Source of the DNA: Sporosarcina gallistercoris
Lineage (GTDB): Bacteria; Bacillota; Bacilli; Bacillales_A; Planococcaceae
Direction of reading: 5' to 3'
Assembly: GCF_014836415.1 (NCBI RefSeq)
Contig: NZ_JACSQY010000006.1
Coordinates: 62,001-126,000 of the forward strand
Length of the DNA: 64,000 bases
Shown here: positions 8,004 to 16,576 of the stretch, one piece after another
Position numbering within the stretch: position 1 is the stretch's first letter
Layout of the letters: each line of letters begins with the position of its first letter
Notes under the pieces: generated by a model
Seen by the model: only the letters and a program-made list of their open reading frames with translations
Database searches by the model: none
What the model was told of the DNA's origin: nothing
Made by a program: the position numbers and the translations under genes

Positions 8004-8128
8004 TGCACATTCACATCCACACGTATTATATTCGTTATAAAAATCTGGAAGAGCAATATCACTTTGCTGTTGTTCAGATAACTGAAGTGGCAGTTGAATA
8101 TTCTATTTTGATGATAGCCGAATCTAAA

Positions 8129-8175
8129 CTCGCTGCGACTTATGTAGCGGGTTTTTTGAGTGTACTGACCAGAAT
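8129..8175 (+). repeat. Hairpin element, copy 2
   Basis: CTCGCT pairs with AGCGGG (one G:T pair), followed by six T and TGTACTGACCAGAAT. It matches the element at 5944-5990 at 38 of 47 positions by hand alignment, and some stem changes keep pairing. It lies between the ABM and GrpB genes with no adjacent gene ending at it. Confidence 0.6.
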
Positions 8176-8303
8176 GTTGCCAACTATGCTAAACTATCAG
8201 AATAGTAAGAAGTGACTATATCCGGTTTTATAGATTACTCTACACATTGAGAAGCTAGGATAGAATGAGAACTAGCTAATTTAATATAGAAAGGAAGATG
8301 TAT

Positions 8304-8819
8304 ATGATGTCCAAAAGGAAAGTGGAGGTACTTCCTTACTCGTCATTATGGTTATCTGCATTTCAAGAAGAAGCCGCTATATTACGAGGAATTTTCGGTT
8401 CTGATGTACTTGAAGTTCATCATATTGGCAGTACAGCAGTAGTTGGATTATCTGCTAAGCCCGTGATAGACCTTCTACTAGTCGTTCGATCGATTGCGTG
8501 TGTGGATGCACACAATGATGCAATGCGTGGTATTGGGTATGAACCTAAAGGTGAAAATGGAATTGAAGGAAGACGTTACTTTCAAAAGGGTGGCAATGAA
8601 AGGAGTCATCATGTCCATGTTTTTGAAGAAGGATGTGCAGAGATTACGCGTCATCTTTTGTTTCGGGATTTTTTAAGAGCTCATCCTGCACGAGCGATGG
8701 AATATGGGGAGTTGAAAACACAATTAGCTGAGCAGTATCCTGATGATATCGAGAAGTATATAGAAGGAAAATCAGAGGTAATCCGGCAAATTGAATGTGA
8801 CGCTGCAGAGTGGTTATGA
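8304..8819 (+). CDS. GrpB family (UPF0157) nucleotidyltransferase-fold protein
   Basis: A 171-residue GrpB/UPF0157 protein. This family has a nucleotidyltransferase-like fold; some members are fused to dephospho-CoA kinase, but the standalone role is unclear. Conserved pieces are LEVHHIGSTAVVGLSAKPVIDLLLVV (quoted segment HHIGSTAV and KPVIDLLL hold the GS and acidic residues), then GYEPKGENGIEGRRYFQK and HHVHVFE, and the C-terminal LLFRDFLRAHP. AAAGGAAG precedes a cluster of ATG codons; 8304 has the best spacing, with 8298 and 8307 as alternatives. Single-gene unit. Confidence 0.85.
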   Translation: MMSKRKVEVLPYSSLWLSAFQEEAAILRGIFGSDVLEVHHIGSTAVVGLSAKPVIDLLLVVRSIACVDAHNDAMRGIGYEPKGENGIEGRRYFQKGGNERSHHVHVFEEGCAEITRHLLFRDFLRAHPARAMEYGELKTQLAEQYPDDIEKYIEGKSEVIRQIECDAAEWL

Positions 8820-9043
8820 GAATATTAGGTTTCATTTTAAATGGATACTGTATACGTCAGACACGATTTAGAATCATTTTCAAGGTGTGCGCTCCTCTAT
8901 TTCGTTCTATAAGGCTAGACGATTCTGCTCGAGTACTGAGAGGACAAATTAACTAGATGAACTTGTCAAAACAAGTAGTGTGCAAGGTGGTAAAGCTTAA
9001 TATAAAGAGGATATTTATTTTTTAGGGAAAAGGGGAATGGAAA

Positions 9044-10093
9044 ATGAAAATTTTAGAAGAGACCGTACAAAAGATTGATAAGTTGGATACAGAGATGATA
9101 GAAAGCGCTTGGAAACGCGTAGACAGTCTGATTAAGCCACCAAAAAGTCTAGGAAGACTCGAGGAGATTGCAGTTCAATTAGTAGGTATCACCAGGAATC
9201 CATCCCCTTCAGTAGAACGGAAAGCGATGATTGTGATGGCCGCCGATCATGGTGTATACGAGGAGGGGATTTCCAGTAATCCTCAAGAGGTTACATTAGC
9301 GCAAACGCTGCTCTTTCAAAAAGGATTGACAGGTGTGTGTGCAATAGGTAAAGTTTCCGGAGCGAAAATTACTGCAGTAGATATCGGCATCAAAGGGGAA
9401 CTGCCTGAAGATAGTGGCGTGATTGGACGGAAAGTAAAACATGGAACAGAAAATATGGCGAAAGGTCCTGCAATGACAAGAGAAGAAGCGATCCGATCGA
9501 TAGAAGTTGGAATTGAGATGGCCAATCGAGAAGTGAAAAATGGAATCCAGTTGCTTGGGACAGGGGAGATGGGAATTGGCAACACGACTCCCAGTACGGC
9601 CATTTTGTCCGTTCTTAAAAATTGCGATCCGTTAGAAATAACGGGTAAAGGTGCAGGTGTGGGACCAGGAGGAATTGAGCACAAAGCATCGGTCATCAGG
9701 CAAGCCATCGAGAAGAATCAGCCCAATCCAAGCGATGGAATCGATGTGCTGGCCAAAGTTGGCGGATTGGAAATCGGGGGCATGGCAGGAGTGATGCTTG
9801 GGGCTGCCGCAAATCGCATACCTGTCGTGGTAGACGGCTATATTTCCACAGTGGCGGCCTTGATAGCAGCAGCGATAGAGCCTAACGCCAAGGATTATTT
9901 CATAGCCTCCCATGCATCTGCCGAACCAGGCGGGCGACTGGCAAGCGAGTTATTAGGAATCGAGCCGATGTTAACAATGGATATGTGCCTCGGTGAAGGG
10001 TCTGGCGCGGCGTTAGCCTTCCCGATTATAGACGCGGCTGTCAGCATGATGAATCATATGGCTACGTTTACGGAAGTAGGAATGGAAATTTAG
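9044..10093 (+). CDS. cobT: Nicotinate-nucleotide-dimethylbenzimidazole phosphoribosyltransferase
   Basis: CobT, 349 residues, the full family length. It transfers ribose phosphate from nicotinate mononucleotide to 5,6-dimethylbenzimidazole, making alpha-ribazole phosphate for the lower ligand of cobalamin, in the cytosol. Diagnostic segments are LIKPPKSLGRLEE at the start, AADHGVYEEG, GTGEMGIGNTTPSTAI, GAGVGPGGIEHK and the C-terminal MCLGEGSGAAL that carries the catalytic glutamate. GGGGAATGG precedes ATG 9044. No other cobalamin gene and no cobalamin-riboswitch core are visible nearby, so it probably serves salvage of imported corrinoids. Confidence 0.93.
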   Translation: MKILEETVQKIDKLDTEMIESAWKRVDSLIKPPKSLGRLEEIAVQLVGITRNPSPSVERKAMIVMAADHGVYEEGISSNPQEVTLAQTLLFQKGLTGVCAIGKVSGAKITAVDIGIKGELPEDSGVIGRKVKHGTENMAKGPAMTREEAIRSIEVGIEMANREVKNGIQLLGTGEMGIGNTTPSTAILSVLKNCDPLEITGKGAGVGPGGIEHKASVIRQAIEKNQPNPSDGIDVLAKVGGLEIGGMAGVMLGAAANRIPVVVDGYISTVAALIAAAIEPNAKDYFIASHASAEPGGRLASELLGIEPMLTMDMCLGEGSGAALAFPIIDAAVSMMNHMATFTEVGMEI

Positions 10094-10112
10094 TTGTTAT
10101 CGAGTCTTTAAT

Positions 10113-10225
10113 CGAAACCGGGATGCCAAATGTGTAGGATGTGGCGAAACCAAACACCTATTGAAGAAACGGTAATAGATGTTAGAGGTGCAATTCCGAT
10201 CGTGACAATTTCTTTTCTGATTTGA
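10113..10225 (+). pseudogene. Possible frameshifted YgiT-like zinc-finger remnant
   Basis: One frame reads DAKCVGCGETK and the next frame continues TPIEETVIDVRGAIPIVTIS before a TGA at 10223. Read together across a shift near 10155 they look like the first half of a YgiT/MqsA-type CxxCG zinc-finger protein. There is no clear ribosome site and the second CxxC pair is missing. This is a low-confidence interpretation of a 160-base gap between cobT and the acetyltransferase gene. Confidence 0.3.
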
Positions 10226-10262
10226 GGGTACTTCAAACGCCACTTTAGAAAGGGGAAGACTG

Positions 10263-10709
10263 ATGAACTATGACATCCGACAAGTCCATGAAGAGAATAG
10301 AAGAGAAATAGTAGCATTGCGCGTGTCACTAGAACAGCGTGGCTTCATTGAAACGATAGAAGAATGCTTAGCGGAAGCTGCACAATGGAAGCAATTTCGG
10401 CCTGTCGGTTTGTATGTCGATGACTTGGCTGTCGGTTTTGCCATGTACGGTTCTTTGCCGGATAGCCAGGGAGGCAGCAATCTATGGATTGATAGGATGC
10501 TAATCTATGAGCAGTTTCAACGTAAGGGATACGGTCGCAAGTTTATGGAGCTGCTTATTGACCGGGTATTGCAGGAATATGGGGAGCAACCGATTTACTT
10601 GAGTGTTTATAAAGAAAATGAGGGGGCCGTATATTTATATAAAACACTCGGTTTCGGATTCATCGGTGAATATGACACAGCCGGTGAAGAGATTATGCGG
10701 ATGGGATAG
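10263..10709 (+). CDS. GNAT acetyltransferase, BltD-like
   Basis: A 148-residue GNAT-fold acetyltransferase similar along its length to Bacillus BltD, which acetylates spermidine and spermine using acetyl-CoA. Visible parts: the substrate-side RPVGLYVDDLAVGFAMYG, the acetyl-CoA pyrophosphate loop EQFQRKGYGRKFMELL (Q/RxxGxG/A motif) and the C-terminal AVYLYKTLGFGFIGEYD. GAAAGGGGAAG precedes ATG 10263. In B. subtilis bltD follows the multidrug pump gene blt, but no pump is adjacent here. Polyamine acetylation is an inference from similarity. Confidence 0.8.
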   Translation: MNYDIRQVHEENRREIVALRVSLEQRGFIETIEECLAEAAQWKQFRPVGLYVDDLAVGFAMYGSLPDSQGGSNLWIDRMLIYEQFQRKGYGRKFMELLIDRVLQEYGEQPIYLSVYKENEGAVYLYKTLGFGFIGEYDTAGEEIMRMG

Positions 10710-10772
10710 GAATGAGAGCTTGGATAGAAATTTTTACTGATCCGTTAATTGAAAGAAGAAAGAAGGGGAGCT

Positions 10773-11591
10773 ATGAAATCCATCTATCTACTCGTCATCA
10801 TAGGCTTGATGGCCGTATTAGTAGCTTGCCAATCAAAAGAAGCCGAGCAGTTCATCGAGAAGGAAAGTACAGTCCAGGAAGCTCATCATCTAGTAGAAGA
10901 AGCGATGATTGAAAAGGGACTGACTGTGTCAGCAGGAAAAGTGCAGTATGACAATATTGGAAAGTCTACAGATAGGAGCCGAGTTGTGGTCGATTATGAA
11001 ACAGAGCATGAGCCAGCCTATAAAGGGAGAGCTTTTTTACTTGTGGATGAAGACTCGAAGCCGAGACGTATTGCAGGTGTGGATCATTTAGGATTGGACT
11101 ATACGGAAGGTTTGTTGTCACTCGGGGATTTGCTGATGGAACGGCTTGCCACTGCCGCATACCAATCTGTAGTACTTGAAGTGGAACCGGTCATGGAGCA
11201 GTTGCCTGGACTGAGTTGGGAAAACGATGAAAAAATTGATGTGAATCGAGTCGGTTACGACAAGGAACAGTTCCCGGAAATTCTACGTTTGTATGGAGAA
11301 GATCGACTGGCAAATCCGACCGAAGAGGAAGCAAAACAGTGGTTGGAACAGTATCAGATTCGTTCAGGTGATGAACCTCTTGAACTGTGGTTACCTTTAA
11401 ACTACGCAGGTGAAATGACGAATGCTCAGTTCGAAGCAATGTTGGAGCAATTTAGCGGACTAAAAGATATGTGGGATGGGCCGATGTATGTGCGTATCAC
11501 GGCAGATCACTTCGATGAGACTGAGGACCCCATCTACAATGCATACTCAAACGGAATGGGATCGAATGTTTTCATAGGGGCTTTTAAGTAA
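10773..11591 (+). CDS. Lipoprotein of unknown function
   Basis: A 272-residue predicted lipoprotein. The signal peptide (MKSIYLLVIIGLMAVLVAC) ends in the lipobox LVAC, so the mature protein would be lipid-anchored on the outside of the membrane. The rest is soluble, acidic and has no repeats. The length and the pattern of a beta-rich N-terminal half and helical C-terminal half are loosely like DUF1672 lipoproteins, but this is not secure. GGGGAG precedes ATG 10773; the open frame starts earlier without a ribosome site. A bidirectional terminator follows. Confidence 0.7.
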   Translation: MKSIYLLVIIGLMAVLVACQSKEAEQFIEKESTVQEAHHLVEEAMIEKGLTVSAGKVQYDNIGKSTDRSRVVVDYETEHEPAYKGRAFLLVDEDSKPRRIAGVDHLGLDYTEGLLSLGDLLMERLATAAYQSVVLEVEPVMEQLPGLSWENDEKIDVNRVGYDKEQFPEILRLYGEDRLANPTEEEAKQWLEQYQIRSGDEPLELWLPLNYAGEMTNAQFEAMLEQFSGLKDMWDGPMYVRITADHFDETEDPIYNAYSNGMGSNVFIGAFK

Positions 11592-11676
11592 TGGTTTACA
11601 TGCCTTTTTGACATATCTATGCAACGTAACTAAGAAAGCTACTTGGTGTATACGCCATCATGCAACTACATAATTT

Positions 11677-11722
11677 AAAGCAGCCGTCCTATGCTGTAAA
11701 GTGATTCAAGTCGGCTGCTTTT
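11677..11722. terminator. Bidirectional terminator
   Basis: AAAGCAGCCG pairs with CGGCTGCTTTT around a 26-base loop. It sits between the converging lipoprotein and TauE genes and has A-rich and T-rich ends for both strands. Confidence 0.7.
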
Positions 11723-11768
11723 CAATTCACTATGATTTAGGAATGGCGGTACCAGGAATGCTTATGTT

Positions 11769-12539
11769 TCAAACACTCAAAACCAATACAGCCAACATAT
11801 AGATGGAAGAAACGATCGTGAGGACGGCAATCAGTAATTTCAACTTTGGTATTGGAACCTTGTCCGCTATACGTGTGCCCGTTAGAATTCCGATGACAGT
11901 TCCAAGTAAACTAGCGATAATTAGTACGGGGAGTGAGTCCATATTGGCACGGGAGAAGTATCCGGCCATGGAGGGAAGAGCGATGATAACAGAGTTTAAA
12001 AGACTCACGCCGACCGCCACTCTAATATGGACTCCAAGGCTTGCCAGTAACGGGACTAATAAAATCGGTCCGCCAGCTCCAGTAAGTGAGCAGATGACTG
12101 CTGTCAAAAATCCAAGGAGCATAACGAATAAATGAGAATTCAACAGAAAGGAACGTTTTTGCTCCATCTCGTCTCTGTCTTTCCTAATTAGAAGGGATAA
12201 CCCTGCGAACAATACAAAGAGATAAAGGAAGAACTTCACTAGGAAATCCGACGTTAAGACATTGATCTGAACTCCTAAAAAGGCTCCTGGCAAGCTGCCG
12301 ATACTTAATAGTATGGCGAGTTTCAAATCCATATGTTTCATCTTCCAATAAGAATAGGCTCCGAGTACGCCCGAGACCGCAAACGCTAAAAAACTCAGTG
12401 CAAGGGAGTCATGGACAGGCATGTTTAGGAACCCAACGTAAATCAAGGGCAGCAGGAATCCAGCAATTCCGGATATTCCTAAAAAAATGCCGACCACCAA
12501 GTTGATAAGTAAGAGAGTACAAAAAAGAAAGATGGACAT
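11769..12539 (-). CDS. TauE/SafE-family sulfite/anion permease
   Basis: A 256-residue integral membrane protein of the TauE/SafE family, thought to export sulfite, sulfoacetate or related organic anions. About eight membrane helices are visible in two halves; family-like turns include GISGIAGFLLP near the start and SLTGAGGPILLVPLL in the second half, the two inverted-repeat G-x-G-G-G segments typical of the fold. GAGGT precedes ATG 12539. It is transcribed alone toward the shared terminator at 11677-11722. The substrate cannot be inferred from context. Confidence 0.8.
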   Translation of the reverse strand: MSIFLFCTLLLINLVVGIFLGISGIAGFLLPLIYVGFLNMPVHDSLALSFLAFAVSGVLGAYSYWKMKHMDLKLAILLSIGSLPGAFLGVQINVLTSDFLVKFFLYLFVLFAGLSLLIRKDRDEMEQKRSFLLNSHLFVMLLGFLTAVICSLTGAGGPILLVPLLASLGVHIRVAVGVSLLNSVIIALPSMAGYFSRANMDSLPVLIIASLLGTVIGILTGTRIADKVPIPKLKLLIAVLTIVSSIYMLAVLVLSV

Positions 12540-12898
12540 TAGACAGACCTCGATTATTCTTAACCCTTGGAAAAGGATTATCTATTTGCTCGTATGGAAA
12601 GTTCATTCAAAGTTTACTTACATACAGTAATTCATCTTCCTTCATTGTAAGGACTTGTCTAGCTTTCCTCAATAGCTTTCCATCCTCAATTGAATTACCC
12701 TGTTCGTGACAACTCCAATCAGCGCTTGCCGAGGAGAATCCTTTTTTGCTGATTTAGACCTTCCCTAGTTGATTTCCCCATATATCCTATATGTCATTCA
12801 CGGAATGCGCTCGAAGTTGGGTGCCGGCACAAAACAAAAATCGGCTGCAACAAGTCATGTTTCAAGACCTGTTGCAGCCGCCTGTTGCTGATTCAATT
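12540..12898. other. Intergenic region
   Basis: Holds the upstream region of the TauE gene and the terminator of the M20-YfcC operon (12834-12880). An open frame on the + strand from 12791 overlaps the terminator and the M20 gene and is a shadow. Nothing else is seen. Confidence 0.4.
12834..12880 (-). terminator. Terminator of the YfcC-M20 operon
   Basis: CGGCTGCAACA pairs with TGTTGCAGCCG; on the minus strand the stem is followed by ATTTTTG. It lies 19 bases past the M20 stop codon. Confidence 0.8.
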
Positions 12899-14077
12899 TT
12901 AGTCCCCACAAAGCTCTTCCGCAATATTTACAAAGTAATTCACACCATACTGCAATGCCGTTTCCTCAATCTTGAATTTAGGATGGTGAAGGGGATACGC
13001 CTTGCCGAAGTCTTTATTATGAACACCGATGAATTGCATAGACGCTGGTACTACTTCCGAATATGCAGCAAAGTCCTCAGCGCCAAACATGGGTTCTGGC
13101 AAGTCGATTACGTTTTCTTCTCCGACTAACTTAGCTGCAGCGCGACGAGTGATTTCAGTAGCTTCCGTATCATTGTGAACCGCGGCACAGCCAAGATCCC
13201 ATTTGATTTCCGCTTTTGCACCGTGCGTGTTTGCAATGCCATGTACCACTTGGTCCAAATAATCCCTGGCCTGTACACGAACAATAGGATCATGTGATCG
13301 AATCGTGCCTCCAAAAGATGCAGTTTCTTCGATGACGTTCAAGGAATTTCCACAATTGAACTTCGTAACAGTGATGACAGGCGCCTGTAAAATCGGCAAT
13401 TTCCGAGAGACGATCAGCTGTATATTGGTGACAATCTCTGCACCGATAACGAGTGGGTCGATTGCAAGTTCAGGAGTGGAAGCATGGCCTCCTCGTCCAA
13501 TGATTTTCACTTCAAAATCATCACCCGCTGCATTCATTTTTCCGGCACGCATTGAGAATTTACCAGCGTTTTCATAAGGATAGACGTGTAAAGCGAAAAC
13601 GTAGTCGACACCTTCCATGACGCCGTGGTCGACAAGTTCTTGAGCACCGCCTGGCGTCACTTCTTCTGCATGTTGGAAGATAAAACGGATTTCTCCGCTG
13701 AATTCGTTCCGTCTCTCACATAATACTTTTGCTGTGCCCATCAACATAGATGCGTGTGCGTCGTGACCGCAAGCGTGCATGACGCCTGGTGTTTTGGATT
13801 GGAAATCGATATCTGCCTCTTCGTGGATAGGGAGGGCGTCTATATCTGCACGAAACGCAATCGTGTGAGATGTTGCAGCTGACTGCTTTTCACCTTTCAA
13901 AACAGCATAGACACTCGTTTTAGTCGGTCTCGTCACGGTCAGCCCTGGAAATTTGGACACCGTTTCATAGATATAATCTGATGTCTTAAACTCGTGATGG
14001 GATAGTTCAGCATGTTCGTGTAAATGGCGTCTCCACGAAATGACTTCTTTCTGCAATGTGTCCTGATTCAAAACCAA
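12899..14077 (-). CDS. M20-family amidohydrolase
   Basis: A 392-residue member of the M20D amidohydrolase group (IAA-amino acid hydrolase/aminoacylase type), dinuclear metal enzymes that remove an acyl group from N-acyl amino acids or dipeptides. Metal-binding and catalytic segments are intact: FRADIDALPI, HACGHDAHASMLMG, FQHAEEVTPGG (catalytic Glu pair), FALHVYP and the late LHHPKF histidine. The start is TTG 14077, eight bases after AGGGGG. It follows the YfcC permease gene by 20 bases on the same strand, so imported substrate is probably hydrolysed by this enzyme. Confidence 0.85.
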   Translation of the reverse strand: MVLNQDTLQKEVISWRRHLHEHAELSHHEFKTSDYIYETVSKFPGLTVTRPTKTSVYAVLKGEKQSAATSHTIAFRADIDALPIHEEADIDFQSKTPGVMHACGHDAHASMLMGTAKVLCERRNEFSGEIRFIFQHAEEVTPGGAQELVDHGVMEGVDYVFALHVYPYENAGKFSMRAGKMNAAGDDFEVKIIGRGGHASTPELAIDPLVIGAEIVTNIQLIVSRKLPILQAPVITVTKFNCGNSLNVIEETASFGGTIRSHDPIVRVQARDYLDQVVHGIANTHGAKAEIKWDLGCAAVHNDTEATEITRRAAAKLVGEENVIDLPEPMFGAEDFAAYSEVVPASMQFIGVHNKDFGKAYPLHHPKFKIEETALQYGVNYFVNIAEELCGD

Positions 14078-14097
14078 TTGTATAACCCCCTGATTGT

Positions 14098-15519
14098 TTA
14101 AAATGGTCCGTAGTTAATGGCTTGAGCAATGATGAGGAAAATAACTGTGATACCGATTTGTATTAACACATATGGGAATACCCATTTGACCCATTGCGTG
14201 AACGGAATCCCCGCAATAGCAAGTCCTGCTAACAAAACCCCGCTGGTTGGAATGACCGTATTCGAAATTCCATCACCCATCTGGAAAGCGAATACCGCAG
14301 TTTGTCTAGTCACTCCAATCAAGTCAGCGAGTGGTGTCATAAGTGGCATCGTCAGGGCTGCTTGACCGCTTCCTGAAGGGACGATGAAGTTGATCACCAG
14401 CTGCATGAAGAACATGCCGATTGCATTGACGGATGCAGGTAGCTGACCAACTAATCCAGCTGCAAAATACAAAATCGTATCGAGTAAGCCACCGTCTTTT
14501 GTAACAACCAGAATCGTTTGCGCAACCCCGATAATCAAAGCCCCAGCCACCATCTCACGTGCTCCGGATACGAAGCCATCTGCCATCTTATTCATGGAGA
14601 GCTTGCCGATGATGCCCATAATGATTGCACTGAAAAGGAAGATTCCACCGATTTCACTAATGTACCATCCGAATTTAATGACCCCGACGACAAGTGCGAT
14701 GAAATTTGCAAGCAGGACAAGTAATGCAAGGAAATGCCTTTTACTCATCTTGAAGTCCATATCAATGGCCACTTGATCTTTTGGATCGAATTTGCCGTAG
14801 ACACCTGCTGCAGGATTTTTTTTGACCTTCATGGCATGCCTATAGATAAAGATAACGGTAAGTAAGTAGAAGACAATGAAAATCGCAATCCGTAATCCCA
14901 TGCCAGAATAGATCGGGAGTTCGGCGATGCTTTGCGCCACAGCTACATTAAACGGATTGGTGATACCCGTCACAAATCCTGTTGCCATCGTTCCAAGCAT
15001 GACAATGGCAAAACCGGTCAACGCATCCATCCGAAGCGCCATCGTCATCGGAACAATAATTGCAATATAGACGAGCGTATCTTCAGCAGAACCTATCAAC
15101 GTACCGAGTAACGCAAATATTAGAACCAACATTGGAATCAGAACAATTTCCCGTTTCCCAAATCGCGCTGCAACGACTTTGATGAAAGAGTCGATCGCCC
15201 CTGTTGCTTGCATAATCCCTAGCGCACCACCAAATAAAAACACGAACAAGATAATATGTGCGCCTTCCATAAGACCTAAATGCACACTATTGAACATTTG
15301 AAGCACGCCAACAGGTGTACGCTCGACAAATTCAAATGATGTCGCGTCCACAAGTGTCCGACCATCTTTTTCAATTCGATCGTAATGTCCGGCAGGCACG
15401 ATATACGTGAGAATGGTCATGATTATAATGACGATGAACATAAGAGCGAATGCATTGATCCCTTTCGCAGGTGTTTCCTGTTCTTGATGATTCAAGTAGT
15501 CTTTCGTTGGCTTTGTCAT
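14098..15519 (-). CDS. YfcC-family permease
   Basis: A 473-residue membrane protein of the YfcC family (related to C4-dicarboxylate and basic amino acid carriers), with about 11-13 helices. Recognisable parts are IVPAGHYDRIEKDGRT after the first helix, GSAEDTLVYIAIIVP, GFVTGITNPFNVAVAQSIA, and the late NFIVPSGSGQAALTMPLM and MGDGISNTVIPTSG transport motifs. GGGGGGATATT precedes ATG 15519. Cotranscribed with the M20 hydrolase gene. Upstream lie a cre site, a dyad and a perfect sigma-A promoter. A paralogue of the same layout occurs at 29484-30896. The transported substrate is unknown; an acylated amino acid or dipeptide is plausible. Confidence 0.85.
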   Translation of the reverse strand: MTKPTKDYLNHQEQETPAKGINAFALMFIVIIIMTILTYIVPAGHYDRIEKDGRTLVDATSFEFVERTPVGVLQMFNSVHLGLMEGAHIILFVFLFGGALGIMQATGAIDSFIKVVAARFGKREIVLIPMLVLIFALLGTLIGSAEDTLVYIAIIVPMTMALRMDALTGFAIVMLGTMATGFVTGITNPFNVAVAQSIAELPIYSGMGLRIAIFIVFYLLTVIFIYRHAMKVKKNPAAGVYGKFDPKDQVAIDMDFKMSKRHFLALLVLLANFIALVVGVIKFGWYISEIGGIFLFSAIIMGIIGKLSMNKMADGFVSGAREMVAGALIIGVAQTILVVTKDGGLLDTILYFAAGLVGQLPASVNAIGMFFMQLVINFIVPSGSGQAALTMPLMTPLADLIGVTRQTAVFAFQMGDGISNTVIPTSGVLLAGLAIAGIPFTQWVKWVFPYVLIQIGITVIFLIIAQAINYGPF

Positions 15520-15770
15520 AATATCCCCCCCAGGATAACGAATATGTGAAAGTGCTGAACCTGTCCTTTTGCAGAATTCTTCAAGATAATAAGCAGTTCT
15601 AGACTTGCATGCGGTTCGTTTGAAATCCTGATCATTCAGGTGTAGCCGCTGAAAGGACGCGCCACTTCATACATCCGGATTTTTAATGCGAGTGGTATCT
15701 TTGTTTTGTCATACTGATCACATAGCTTTCATTTCCTTACCAGCTATAGGATGTTTTGAATATGACTTTT

Positions 15771-15788
15771 TGTGGAAGCGCTTCCACA
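15771..15788. promoter_or_regulatory. Candidate cre site (CcpA)
   Basis: TGTGGAAGCGCTTCCACA is a perfect 18-base palindrome that contains TGGAAGCGCTTCCA, a close fit to the catabolite-responsive element. It lies about 250 bases upstream of the YfcC start and within the leader predicted from the promoter at 15998-16026, where CcpA could block elongation. Confidence 0.7.
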
Positions 15789-15956
15789 TGAGGCTATACG
15801 AATTCGTAGTGATCATTTCGACTTGTAGTAGACAATCACTAACTATTATTGTCTAGGGAACTAAAATGGCATCCTCTCCTAATGCACAACTTGTATGAAA
15901 TAAATATCCTTGTACAGACATTGGAATCAGAAGTCTACCGCACCTCCTTTTCTATT

Positions 15957-15977
15957 CAACGGAAAACATTTCCGTTG
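15957..15977. promoter_or_regulatory. Dyad operator candidate
   Basis: CAACGGAAA and TTTCCGTTG form a perfect 9-base inverted repeat with a 3-base centre. It lies just downstream of the predicted transcription start of the YfcC-M20 operon, a typical position for a repressor. The regulator is unknown and is not encoded next to it. Confidence 0.65.
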
Positions 15978-15997
15978 TAAGGAAATTTGTTATATAA

Positions 15998-16026
15998 AAT
16001 ATATGCCGAATTCATCTAGGTGTCAA
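15998..16026 (-). promoter_or_regulatory. Sigma-A promoter of the YfcC-M20 operon
   Basis: On the minus strand TTGACA (16026-16021) and TATATT (16003-15998) are separated by 17 bases. Transcription would start near 15990 and run toward the YfcC gene. Confidence 0.7.
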
Positions 16027-16161
16027 TATATTTCGAAAAAATAATCAACTATTGTCCTGACGCTTATGAATAAGAGTAAGTACCGCAATATAAACAATAA
16101 GAAGCCTTGTTAACTTAGTATTAGCTAAGTTTTAGCGCAAATTTGAGGGAGGAATAAGCCA

Positions 16162-16233
16162 ATGGAGGATAAAACGGATATATATAAATTCTTTCTTTTC
16201 TACATGGGGAGGAGGGACGGTTGGCGGCGGTGA
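16162..16233 (+). CDS. Possible 23-residue peptide ORF
   Basis: ATG 16162 lies nine bases after GGGAGG. The product would be MEDKTDIYKFFLFYMGRRDG plus WRR, with an aromatic-rich centre and a basic end. It could be a real small peptide or the surviving start of a lost gene. I do not recognise it. Confidence 0.25.
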   Translation: MEDKTDIYKFFLFYMGRRDGWRR

Positions 16234-16576
16234 ACGTATATGGCACCCATTTTTTCTGAAAGAGGAACTGCTTTGCGACTCACTCGGACACTGCTCTTTA
16301 TGTCCATATTTAGTGGAATTAAATTGCCTGAGGTAGTTTTGCTGTGAGCGATGGATTTCATGCCGATTATTCGGTAGTAAAAGGTAGGAATTCCGAAGTA
16401 GGATTACTTGAACTATATTTGAAACACAGCACGTACTCTAAGGAAAAGTTAACAAAATCAAAAGAAGTGAGATAGAATTTGTCAGCTTTACTTAGAGACA
16501 ACAAACAGGGGAAAGCAATGGATTTCGTGGTATACTGCTCATCGTTAAATATGTCTTCAGAACGGAGTGGGCAAGG

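Larger units (their letters stand above)
15520..16576. other. Long regulatory and gene-poor region
   Basis: The left part carries the control region of the YfcC-M20 operon (promoter 15998-16026, dyad 15957-15977, cre 15771-15788) and implies a leader of roughly 470 bases. The right part has a 23-codon frame with a strong ribosome site at 16162 and a frame 16344-16475 (starting SDGFHADYSVVKGRN) that reads like protein but has no ribosome site. Both may be gene remnants. Confidence 0.45.

Noticed and set aside
7988..8215. 75-codon open frame after the ABM gene
   Set aside because: It begins inside a strong terminator and has no ribosome site; the later part covers the repeated hairpin element.
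8820..9043. Cobalamin riboswitch upstream of cobT
   Set aside because: The conserved B12-box core (GCCACTG) was looked for and not seen.
12791..13129. 112-codon + strand frame
   Set aside because: It overlaps the terminator and the M20 gene on the other strand and has no ribosome site.
16344..16475. Frame starting GTG 16344 (SDGFHADYSVVKGRN)
   Set aside because: It lacks a ribosome site and recognisable domain. It might be a gene remnant, but this cannot be supported.
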